A stretch of DNA of 64,000 bases from DATKBT01 sp035546295 (GTDB lineage: Bacteria; Acidobacteriota; Thermoanaerobaculia; Multivoradales; Multivoraceae): contig DATKBT010000031.1 of the NCBI GenBank assembly GCA_035546295.1, positions 62,001 to 126,000 on the forward strand, in the 5' to 3' direction. The translations under genes and the position numbers were made by a program. Of this stretch, positions 7,856 through 17,700 are shown piece by piece. Numbering within the stretch: the stretch's first letter is position 1; each line of letters starts with the position of its first letter. The notes beneath the pieces were generated by a model. That model had not been told where the DNA came from. It did no database searches and saw only the letters and a list, made by a program, of their open reading frames with translations.

Positions 7856-9162
7856 GCGTGAAGAGCGATCGCACCGTCGGCGCGGCGACCGTCCAGTCGT
7901 TGCTCGGCGAGGGCTACGAGGAGGCCGAGCTCTTCGCCAAGACCTCGCGCAGCCGCTCGGCGACCTGGGAGGCCGACCGCCTGACCTGTGCCGGCGCCGA
8001 CGAGCGGGGCTGGGCGGTGCGCGCGAGCGGGGCGGAGGGATCGCTCCACTGCGCAGGAACCGGCTCGCCACCGGCCCAGGGCCCCTGGCCGCGTCCGGCG
8101 GCCCCGCCGGTCCAGTTGCCGAGCGCGGCGGCGGTTGCGCCGCCCTGGGAAGAGCCCGCCGACTTCGACGCACCGCTGCTCGCGGAGGGGGAGGCGCTCG
8201 CGCTGCTGCGATCGGTGGCAGAGCGGCTGGTCGCCGAGCACTCGCGGGCACGGCTGCTGCAGGCGATCCTTGAGGACGGCGTCGCCGAGCTGGCGCTCAA
8301 GAGCAGCCATGGCATCGAGGCGTCGCATCGCGCCCGCGTGGCGACCCTCGATCTGTGGGCGGCGCTGGGAGACCAGGCGACGCGCATGTCGATCGCGGCG
8401 CGCGAGCCGCGCCGCTTCGCGGTGGGCTCGCTGGCCCGGCGCTTGGCGGACCAGCTCGTCGTGCTCTCCGACGGGACGGCGCCCACGGGGCGCGAGCCGA
8501 GCCCCGCCGTGCTCACCGGCGAGGTCCTGGCGGCCGCGATCGACGCCCTGCATCCGCTCTGGTTCGAGCCCGGCGGCTGGTCCAGGCTCGAACGGCTGGC
8601 CGATGCCCAGGGCACACTCGGCTCCGCGGCGTTCACCGTGGTCGACGACGGCCGTCTGCGCGGCGGCCTGCTCACCGCACCGACCGACGGCGAGGGGGTC
8701 GCTACCGGCCGCGTGGTGCTGGTCGAGTCCGGGAGCTTGCGGCGGACGCTGCGCTCCTGGCGCCACGAGGGGCCCGGCGAACCCGTGGGGTGCGTTCGGC
8801 GGCCGGGCTGGCGCGATCTACCGCGGGTCGGCCCCTCCCACCTGATGCTCGAGCCGGACCCGCGGGTCACTCCCAGCTCGTTGCTCGAGGAGCTCGGGTC
8901 GGGCTACTACTTCCTCGGTCTCGAGGGTCCGGTGGCGGTCGACTGGGAAGAGGGCCGGGTCGATCTTCCCGTGTACGGGTTCGCGATCCGGGCGGGTCGT
9001 TCGAGCCACCCGATCCGAGCCGCGCGTGCGAGCGCGTCGTTGACGGGCCTGTTCACGGGGATCCAGCGAGTGGCGCGGGATCTCCGCTTCATCTCGAGCG
9101 CCGGCGGGTGCGTCGGCGCGCCGACTGTGCTGGTGGACCATGTCAGCGTCGGCCCGGCGTGA
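7852..9162 (+). CDS. TldE/PmbA-like protein, partner of the TldD-like peptidase
   Basis: This 436-residue protein starts at a GTG overlapping the TGA of the tldD-like gene. It has the family layout but no HExxxH, as expected for the non-catalytic TldE/PmbA half. Recognisable parts are the N-terminal EEAELFAKTSRSRSATWE strand region (PmbA: substrate-cradling sheet), SGSLRRTLRS and the final GGCVGAPTVLVDHVSVG, which corresponds to the family C-terminus. It probably completes a TldD-TldE heterodimer, giving the chamber that limits substrates to unfolded peptides. Its 3' end overlaps the convergent TPR gene by 20 bases. The assignment rests on context and weak motifs. Confidence 0.7.
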   Translation: MSVKSDRTVGAATVQSLLGEGYEEAELFAKTSRSRSATWEADRLTCAGADERGWAVRASGAEGSLHCAGTGSPPAQGPWPRPAAPPVQLPSAAAVAPPWEEPADFDAPLLAEGEALALLRSVAERLVAEHSRARLLQAILEDGVAELALKSSHGIEASHRARVATLDLWAALGDQATRMSIAAREPRRFAVGSLARRLADQLVVLSDGTAPTGREPSPAVLTGEVLAAAIDALHPLWFEPGGWSRLERLADAQGTLGSAAFTVVDDGRLRGGLLTAPTDGEGVATGRVVLVESGSLRRTLRSWRHEGPGEPVGCVRRPGWRDLPRVGPSHLMLEPDPRVTPSSLLEELGSGYYFLGLEGPVAVDWEEGRVDLPVYGFAIRAGRSSHPIRAARASASLTGLFTGIQRVARDLRFISSAGGCVGAPTVLVDHVSVGPA

Positions 9163-10237
9163 GCGCGAGAGCGAGCTGCGCACCGCGTGCACGCGCCGGA
9201 TCGGCGAGGTCGGGGCGCAGACGCAGGTCGAGCTGGGCACTGCTGCGCCTTCCCGGTCGGAAACGCTGCGGCGCCTCGACGTCGGTGCCTCGTCGAGTGC
9301 CGCCCTCCGGGGGCGGCACCGCCTGACCTTCTGGCGAGGACTGGTTGAGGATGCGCAGCGACCGGACGTCGTCGACCGTGATCCGGCGCGTTTTCGGCTC
9401 GGAGTCGTCGGCTTGCGCGGGGGCAGGGGCGGTGGTCCCGGGGGCGGCCGAGTCGTCGGGGGGCGCTGGCGACCAGGTCGCGGCCGGCCGGACCTCCCCG
9501 ACCGCCGGCGCTGGCTGCTGCGCGGTCGGAGCAGCGGGCGAGCCGGGCGTCGCGGCAGCTCCCGGCGCCGTGGGATCGGCGGGAGGCGGAGGGGGCGGTG
9601 GCAGCAAGAGCGCCGAGATCCTGGCCGGGTCGGCGTAGGAGCGGGGGGTGATGTCGGCGACCGGCACGTCCTGCGGCGTCAGCAGCGCGGCCGTCACCAG
9701 CGGATTGCCGATCACCAGCGGATTGACGTCGGGGAGCGCCAACCGGTGGTCGAGGGCGAAGGCGCGCGCGTAGTCGCGTGTGGCTTGCTTGCGATGGCCC
9801 AGCGCCTGGTGCGCGGCCCCTCGCTGGTAGTAGCTCCAGGCGGAGTCCGGCTCGAGCTCGATCGCCTGTTCCAGGATCTCGATGGCCTCGCCTGGACGGT
9901 GCCCGGTGCGCAGCAGCACCGCGAGGTTGAAGAGCGCCGAGAAGTAGTCGGGATCGAGCCGGAGCGCCTCCCGATACGCGCTCTCGGCTGCCACGCGATC
10001 CTGGGCGAGCGCCAGCAGGTTGCCGAGGTCGTTGTGGACCTCGGGGGAGGTCGGCTGCTCGGCGACGCGGTCGAGCTGGACTGCGATGGCGGCGTCCAGG
10101 TTGCCGAGCGGGGTCGTCGCTGCGGCGCTGTGGACCCACAGCATCGTGGCGATCGGCAGCAGGACGAGGACGGTCGCCACCATCCCGGTCAGAGCGGCGG
10201 GTCGAGGCCGGCGAGAGGACAGGCGAAAAAGGCTCAT
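9143..10237 (-). CDS. Membrane-anchored TPR protein with proline-rich tail
   Basis: The 364-residue product begins with basic residues and one membrane segment (VATVLVLLPIATMLWVHS, about residues 20-37), consistent with an inner-membrane anchor or uncleaved signal. Three TPR-like helical repeats follow (about 60-170): VHNDLGNLLALAQDRVAAESAY, ALFNLAVLLRTGHRPGEAIEIL and AWSYYQRGAAHQALGHRKQA. The C-terminal half is Pro/Ala-rich with a run of seven prolines and looks disordered. Such proteins usually scaffold complexes. No enzyme domain is visible. It lies 50 bases after the next gene on the same strand and converges on the tldE-like gene. Confidence 0.75.
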   Translation of the reverse strand: MSLFRLSSRRPRPAALTGMVATVLVLLPIATMLWVHSAAATTPLGNLDAAIAVQLDRVAEQPTSPEVHNDLGNLLALAQDRVAAESAYREALRLDPDYFSALFNLAVLLRTGHRPGEAIEILEQAIELEPDSAWSYYQRGAAHQALGHRKQATRDYARAFALDHRLALPDVNPLVIGNPLVTAALLTPQDVPVADITPRSYADPARISALLLPPPPPPPADPTAPGAAATPGSPAAPTAQQPAPAVGEVRPAATWSPAPPDDSAAPGTTAPAPAQADDSEPKTRRITVDDVRSLRILNQSSPEGQAVPPPEGGTRRGTDVEAPQRFRPGRRSSAQLDLRLRPDLADPARARGAQLALALTPGRR

Positions 10238-10287
10238 GGGACGATCTCCCTCTGGAGGGAACGCAGGTGGAAGGAGGTTCGGAGGAG

Positions 10288-10842
10288 TCAGGCCCGTCGA
10301 TCGGTGCGCTCCGGCCGGATCGGCTTCGCCCGAAGCTTCATCTTGCCGTCGCTCTCGACGACGCGCAACCGCACCGAGGTGCAGCCGGTGCGCTCCCGCA
10401 GCGTCTCCACCTGGCGCTCCAGGTAGCTGTGGAACGAGTCGAGATCGATGGCGGGCGCGCGACCGCCGCGGCCGCCGTACAGACCCTGGAAGAGAGCCGC
10501 TGCCCAGTCGTCGTCGACCCGGCGCGAGACGGTGACGCCTTCATGGGGATCGTGCCCCGCCCCGGGCTCGGCCGGAAGCCGAGGGCGCAGCCCGATCTCG
10601 CTCTCGCGCAGCCGCTTCTTGAACAGCTCGCGATAGGAGTTGAACCGGGCCTCGATCGCCGAGAGCCGGAAGCCGTCCGCCGCCGAGCGCGAGAGCACGC
10701 GCAGGTCGCGGACGGCGTGGGCCAGCTCCAGCTCGGCCTCCTCCGGAGGCGTGACCAGGGCGCCCGCGAGAAAGCGCTCGTAGTCGATCTGGAGCGTTCG
10801 CAGCTTGCGCTCGACGAGATTGAGTCGGTCCTGGAATTCCAT
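10288..10842 (-). CDS. Conserved hypothetical protein, resembling the MXAN_5187 C-terminal domain
   Basis: The 184-residue soluble product starts with a helical, coiled-coil-like region (MEFQDRLNLVERKLRTLQIDYERFLAGAL), then an aromatic/basic segment (FNSYRELFKKRLRESEIG), a linker, and a C-terminal alpha/beta part (SYLERQVETLRERTGCTSVRLRV..GKMKLRAKPIR). The pattern, including the FNSY..LF-KR and C-terminal KxKLRAKP, resembles a domain described in Myxococcus proteins of unknown function. This is recalled family resemblance, not a search result. It lies just upstream of the TPR gene on the same strand and probably shares its transcript. Confidence 0.6.
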   Translation of the reverse strand: MEFQDRLNLVERKLRTLQIDYERFLAGALVTPPEEAELELAHAVRDLRVLSRSAADGFRLSAIEARFNSYRELFKKRLRESEIGLRPRLPAEPGAGHDPHEGVTVSRRVDDDWAAALFQGLYGGRGGRAPAIDLDSFHSYLERQVETLRERTGCTSVRLRVVESDGKMKLRAKPIRPERTDRRA

Positions 10843-10941
10843 CGTGAGCTCGACGGTCGTCGCTCGATTCTACGCTCACGGCTGCGAGTCCGGCCGCCCG
10901 GCCAGACGCATCGCCGGCGGGGAAGCGGCGGCCGGGACGCG

Positions 10942-10947
10942 TAGAAT
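10942..10947 (+). promoter_or_regulatory. Candidate -10 box close to the selA start
   Basis: TAGAAT (5 of 6 to TATAAT) ends 10 bases before the selA ATG, implying a leader of only a few bases. A second TAGAAT faces the other way (reverse strand, 10867-10872) before the hypothetical gene at 10842. The 115-base divergent gap shows no good -35 for either. Confidence 0.3.
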
Positions 10948-10957
10948 GTGGAGACGC

Positions 10958-12415
10958 ATGGCTTCATCGACGACCTCCTCGACCGCGAGCCCCGCCGCTC
11001 GGCCGGCGGATGCCGCCGACGCTCCGGCGAATCCGCGCCGCCGACTGCCCGCGGTCGGTGAGGTCATGGCTCGGGCCGAGGTCCAAGCCCTCGTCGTCGT
11101 CTACGGCCGCGAGCGCGTGCTCGTCCAGGTTCGCGGAGAGCTCGACCGATTGCGAGCGGAGCCCGAGCGATTGCGAGCGGAGCTCGACCGACTGCGAGCC
11201 GGCTCCGAGGGCGAGGAAGGACCCGAGGCCGGGGCTCGTCTCGAGGCGAGGCTCAGGGAGGGTCTCGAGTCCGCCGCGGGGCTGCCGCTTCGGCGCACGA
11301 TCAACGCGACCGGCATCTTCATCCACACCAACCTCGGCCGCGCGCCGCTGCCCCCTGAGGTGACCGCCGCCCTCGCCGCCCGGCTCGAAGCCGGCTGCGA
11401 CCTGGAGCTCGACCTCGAGACCGGCCGTCGGGGCGACCGCAACCGCCGGCTCGAGCGGCTGCTGTGCCTGATCACGGGCGCCGAGGCTGCCGTGGTGGTC
11501 AACAACAACGCGGCAGCGCTGGTGCTCGCCGTCGCCTGCCTGGCGCGCGATCGCGAGGTCGTCGTCTCGCGCGGCGAGCTGGTCGAGATCGGCGGCTCGT
11601 TCCGGGTGCCGGACGTGCTGGAGGCCGCCGGCGGGCGGCTGGTGGAGGTCGGCACCACGAACCGCACCCGCCTCGACGACTACGCCCGCGCGATCGGTCC
11701 CGAAACCGGCCTGCTGCTCAAGGTGCAGCCCAGCAACTACCTGATCGTGGGCTTCACCGAGTCGGTGGAGGAGGCCGCTCTGGCCGGGCTGTCGCGCGCG
11801 AGCGGTGTGCCTCTGCTGGTCGACGAGGGGAGCGGCCTGCTCGCCCCCCACTCCGCCCCCCAGCTCGCCGCACACCCCAGCCACCGGTCGCTGATCGACG
11901 CTGGCTGCGACCTGGTGTGCGGCAGCGGCGACAAGGTGCTCGGCGGACCGCAGGCGGGGCTGCTGGTCGGCCGGCGCGAGCTGATCGGGCGATGCCGGAG
12001 GCACCCGCTGTTCCGGGCGCTACGGCCGGGACGGGGAGTGATCGCCACTCTCGACGCGGTGCTCCGGCGCCATCTGGCAGGAGACCCGATGCCGCTCGAC
12101 CGGATGTGGCCTGCGCCCGAGGAGCATCGCCGCCGCCTGGAGCAGGTCGCGCAGGCGCTCGGCGCCGAGGTGGTCGAAGCGGACGCCTACCTCGGCGGCG
12201 GCGCTGCCCCGGAGGACGCGATCGAGGGGCATGCAATCGCGGTGGAGGGCGCGGGTGACCTGCTGCGCCGCCTGCGCGTCGGGGAGCCGCCGGTCGTCGG
12301 TTACGCTCGCGGCGGTCGGGTGATCCTCGACCTGCGCACGGTCGATCCGGACGACGACGACGTCCTGATCCAGGCGGTGGGCCGGGCTCGGGACGGGGTG
12401 AGCTCCGGAGGCTGA
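10958..12415 (+). CDS. selA: L-seryl-tRNA(Sec) selenium transferase
   Basis: SelA is the PLP enzyme that turns Ser-tRNA(Sec) into Sec-tRNA(Sec), needed for selenoproteins. The 485-residue product has the family blocks INATGIFIHTNLGRAPL, VVNNNAAA, SRGELVEIGGSFRVPDV, VGTTNRT, LLVDEGSGLL and SGDKVLGGPQAGL, where K326 is the PLP lysine. GGAG sits 4 bases before the ATG at 10958. The N-terminal region carries three 7-residue repeats (LDRLRAE-type) encoded by three 21-bp units at 11141-11203, probably a lengthened helix. selB, selD and tRNA-Sec are not in the window. The NtrC-type regulator follows after 3 bases. Confidence 0.95.
   Translation: MASSTTSSTASPAARPADAADAPANPRRRLPAVGEVMARAEVQALVVVYGRERVLVQVRGELDRLRAEPERLRAELDRLRAGSEGEEGPEAGARLEARLREGLESAAGLPLRRTINATGIFIHTNLGRAPLPPEVTAALAARLEAGCDLELDLETGRRGDRNRRLERLLCLITGAEAAVVVNNNAAALVLAVACLARDREVVVSRGELVEIGGSFRVPDVLEAAGGRLVEVGTTNRTRLDDYARAIGPETGLLLKVQPSNYLIVGFTESVEEAALAGLSRASGVPLLVDEGSGLLAPHSAPQLAAHPSHRSLIDAGCDLVCGSGDKVLGGPQAGLLVGRRELIGRCRRHPLFRALRPGRGVIATLDAVLRRHLAGDPMPLDRMWPAPEEHRRRLEQVAQALGAEVVEADAYLGGGAAPEDAIEGHAIAVEGAGDLLRRLRVGEPPVVGYARGGRVILDLRTVDPDDDDVLIQAVGRARDGVSSGG
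11141..11203 (+). repeat. Three tandem 21-bp repeats inside selA
   Basis: Units start at 11141, 11162 and 11183. Each encodes a heptad of the form (L/P)-(D/E)-R-L-R-A-(E/G). The core ATTGCGAGCGGAG is identical in the first two units. The array lengthens the N-terminal helical domain of SelA in frame and would be prone to copy-number change. Confidence 0.85.
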
Positions 12416-12418
12416 GAC

Positions 12419-13813
<1,395 letters not shown>

Positions 13814-13924
13814 TGCGCGCTCCATCGAAGCGTGGGGCGATCGGCCGGTGTGTCCGTGCCGCGTCCACGCTCGCGAACGCCCTGCCCCGGCTCGCCGCGT
13901 CGCCTGAGGCCGGATCCGACTCCG

Positions 13925-14749
13925 TCACTGAATGGCGAACTCGACCGTCGAGTAGCGGACCGCTTCCGGGAAACGGGCGCTGAACCGGACCCCCTCGCCG
14001 CTGTCCAATCGATCGGACGGGATGCTCGCCGCCTGGCGCCCCACGACCGCGCCTTCCTCGTCGAGCAGCTGGACCTCGACTGCGATCGCGCGGCTCGTGC
14101 TCTCCCCGTCGTTGCGCAGGACACCGTAGATCTGGGGCTTGCCGTCGGTTCCCACGTCCTCCCAGGAGGCCACTGTGATCTCGTTGGCGGGAAGGGCGTC
14201 GAGCACGCGCTGGCGGCGCGCGGAGTCCAGCTCTTCCTGGCTCACCGGGTCGGGCGGAACGAAGGCCGCGACCGTCGTGTCGTCGAGCTCGAGGCGGACC
14301 TCACCGGTCGGCCTCGAGGCCTGGAGCGCCTGCTGGATGGGCGGCAGCGCCGCGCGCCGAGGTGCTCTCGCCTCCCGCTCGGCCGCGATCACCGCCTCGT
14401 GCGCACTGGCGGTCGCCGCCAGGTCGATCGCGGTCGAGTCGATCGTGGTCAAGGCGCCGGCCAGCGAGGTATAGCGGATCCGGGAGCCGGTGACCGACCA
14501 GGATCCGCGAACCCTGATTCGCTGCCCGTCCGTGGTGACCAACACCCGGGCCGCCGACAGCGACTCGAGGCCGACCTCCCTGGTCTCAGCGCCGAGGCGC
14601 CCTTCGGGCGGCGGCTGGGGCTCGGGTCCTGGCGCCTGCGCCCAGGCTGATCCCCCTGCTCCCACCACCAAGGTGGCGGCGAGCAGGAGCTGGAAACGTC
14701 GCGAGGTCTTCACTCGGGCGCTGGGGCTCGGCACCCGGAGGGTCGTCAC
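13925..14749 (-). CDS. Secreted pilus-locus protein, paralog of the gene at 19032-19886
   Basis: About 274 residues from a GTG at 14749 that lies 9 bases after the pilY1 stop and just after AGGTGG. It has an N-terminal signal peptide (FQLLLAATLVVGAGGSAWAQ). Next comes a small module with the pattern DGQRIRVRGSWSVTGSRIRY...GALTTI...AIDLAA, then a linker with helical stretches. It ends in a beta-rich domain (ITVASWEDVGTDGKPQIYGVL..LLDEEGAVV...) that looks like an FxLYD-type fold. Both modules recur in the gene on the other side of pilY1. No enzyme motif is seen. Its place as last gene of the minor pilin operon suggests an extracytoplasmic helper of PilY1 or pilus assembly. Confidence 0.75.
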   Translation of the reverse strand: MTTLRVPSPSARVKTSRRFQLLLAATLVVGAGGSAWAQAPGPEPQPPPEGRLGAETREVGLESLSAARVLVTTDGQRIRVRGSWSVTGSRIRYTSLAGALTTIDSTAIDLAATASAHEAVIAAEREARAPRRAALPPIQQALQASRPTGEVRLELDDTTVAAFVPPDPVSQEELDSARRQRVLDALPANEITVASWEDVGTDGKPQIYGVLRNDGESTSRAIAVEVQLLDEEGAVVGRQAASIPSDRLDSGEGVRFSARFPEAVRYSTVEFAIQ

Positions 14750-14757
14750 CTTCCACC

Positions 14758-17700
14758 TCAATTGTCCCTCCAGTTCCGCTCGACCACGCAGACCGGAACT
14801 CCCGCGATGCACTGGAGGCCGGTGTCGCTGCGCACCGCCTGGATGTCCTGGGTCGCACTGGTGAACCTGCAGGTGTCGGGGAAGAACTCCTTCAGGGCTT
14901 CCGTGATGTCGGGAGGGCAGGTCGGAGACAGTGGCTCCTCACAATCCTCGTCGCCGGGGTCGCACCCACTGTCGGGATCCGAGGTGCCGCTGCTCGCCCG
15001 GAACGGATTCGAGACCAGCCCCTCGACCTCGGTGAAGCGCTCGGGCTCCGGTCCGCTTCCGACCCCGTTGCCGCTGGTGGTGAAGACCGTGAAGACGCGG
15101 GTCACTCCCTGGAAGAAGCAGAGGGCGTTCTCGGTGATGTCCGGCGTGGTGTCGGGCACGAAGGCGGTGAAGACGAGAATTCCGCTGAGCGCGAAGGACC
15201 GATTGGCGAGCTTCTCGCCGGCGGTGAGCTCCAGCACGTAACCGGGGAGATTGCTGCCGGTCGGAGAGAGCAGGCTGTTGCCGTTGACGATCGACTCGTT
15301 CTGGGCGTCGATCCCGACGTAGCGGTCTTCCACGAAAGGGATCCCGGTGGTGGTTGCCGAGATCGCGCTGCTGTCTCCCGGGTCCTTGTCGAGGACGACG
15401 TAGAACCTCCCCTCCTCCTCGGACCGCGAGGAGAGCCAGAGGTCCTCTCGCCAGCCGGTGCCGAAGGCGAGTCCGAAGTAGCCCTGCTCCGCGACCAGGA
15501 AGACCGAGGGCGGGAAGAAGATCGGCCGCCCTTCGGTGTCGAAGATGGCGAAGGGATCCCAGCCGGTGAACGTCGGGTCGACGACGCCGGCGGTCAACGG
15601 CGCGGGGGTGCGCAGGTCGACCTTGAACAGGTAGCCGCCGACCGTGCCGATGTAGATCGTGTCGAGCAGACCGTTGCCGTCGGTGTCGACCGCGGCGGGA
15701 TCGGAGGGCGCTGCGCCCGCGGACTGCGTCGCGCCGCCGACCACGACCGTGAGCGGCTCCTTGTAGAGGGCATGGCCGGTCTCGAGGTCGACGATGTAGA
15801 GGTAGCCGCCTTTCGCCGAGTCGTCGGGATCGATGCCCCCGCCGAAGATGGCGACGAACTTCTCGACCACGTCCCCGTTCTCGACGACCTGGACTCGGCC
15901 GGTGTTGGGGGTCGACCAGGTGAAGCCGAGGTCGGAATCGGTGAACTCCCACAGCGTCGAGCCGTAGGGCACGGGGCCGCAATCGGTGGCGTCGTAGGAG
16001 GTGAACGACATGCACGACGGCACGTAGGTCGCCGCGCTGGGGACCTTGGCGCCGCCCTCAGTGGTCACGGGGTCCGGCTGGGTGAGGTCGAGGGCGTAGT
16101 AGCTGCGACCCCCCTCCCGGAGGCCGCCGATGAGCACGCTGCGCCACTCGCGGTCGTTCTGAGCCGGCGGGTCCGCCGCGGAGACGTCGTGGCTGGGATC
16201 GATGAACACGTCGTCGAGCCGCGCCGTGCCGTCGACGCCGAACAGGTGCTGGGAGCGGCTCTCGATGCCGCCGACGACGGTCTCGAGCAGCTCGCGCGGG
16301 ACGTAGGAGAACAGCTCCTGCCCGGTCCCGACGTTGAACCTCCCCGCCTGGCTGCCACCGACCACCTGGCTTTCGAAGGTGCCGGCGTCGAAGGCGTGGA
16401 GCTGGCCGTCGTTGGCGCCGGCGTACAGGACCTTCCTTCGATAGCGGTGCTTCTCGAAGAAGCAGCGGTATCCCTTGCTGCTCGTGCAGTCGAGCCCGCT
16501 GCCCGCGGGGAGGTTCGACACGAAGTACTCGGTTCGAGTCGGCGCGCCCCCCGTGATCAGGTCGAAGTGGAAGATGTCGCCCAGGATGTACTCGAGCTCG
16601 GTCTCGCCGCTGGAGTCCTGGGGATTCGGCGCGGTCTTCTCCTGAACCAGGAAACGGACGGAGTCGAGGACGTCGGGGACGACGCTCGCCGTCGGCCGGG
16701 TGTCGTTGGGGAACATGGCCATCACCAGATCCTCCTCGTCGGCCGCATTGCCGTTGGGCTCGAGCAGCCGGGTCTGGCGCGGCACCGTTGGATAGATGCC
16801 CGTGATCACCGGCGCCTGGGCGTAGAACAGGCGTCGCTCGGTGGTTCCGTTGCCGAGCTGGAGATCGGTCGCCACGTCGGCGGGTGACGGCACCTGATCG
16901 AAGGTGCCGTTGACGCCGCGCATCGCCGAGTCGGCCTCCCAGGCCAGGCAGTTGACGGCGGTTCCGGAGCTGGGGCAGGTCCGGGTGCGGTCGGGGACGA
17001 GGCGGCCGTTGCCGTCGTCGCGCAGCGGCAGCGGACGCACGAAGTGCGAGACGCGTCCCGCGTAGTACTCCTGCTGGTCGAGCGGCACGAAGTCGGCGAG
17101 GAAGATCGAGTCCGTCGAGGTTCCCTGCGCGATCGGCACGGCGGCGCTCGCGAAGCTGGCGGGTGAGCTGCGCAAGTTGCCGAAGAGCTCGGTGAGGGCG
17201 TCGACGGCCGCCGCCTTGGTGCTGACCTGGATGATCCCGTTGCTGGCGCACAGGTCGAGGTTGTCGCTCGAGAACTGCTCGCAATCCTCGATCCCGTTGC
17301 CGTCGACGTCGCTCATGCCATCGCCGGGATCCGCGCGCTTGCCGGTGCCGCCGGCGCGCGCGATGTCCTCGAGCTGCGAGGCGCCGGCGCCGCCGACGAA
17401 CGCCCCGAAGCCGACCACGAAGGTCCGGATGCCGGGGCCGTCGGGAGTGCCGTCGCCGTCGATGTCGGCCCTAGTGCTGTTGTACAGATCGGCGGCCGCG
17501 GCGGCCGGATCGCCCGCGCAGGTCTCGATGCCGTCGGTGAGCAGGAGCACGAAGCGCTGGCGGCAGTAGAGATTGGAGTCGCCCGTCGACTCATCCTCTG
17601 CACAGCCCACCCAATCGTCGTGCCAGTCCCCGAGATCGTCGAGCATGCCCGCGAGCGGGGTGGAGCCATCCGCCATGATCGGCGGGTAATCCTCGAACTG

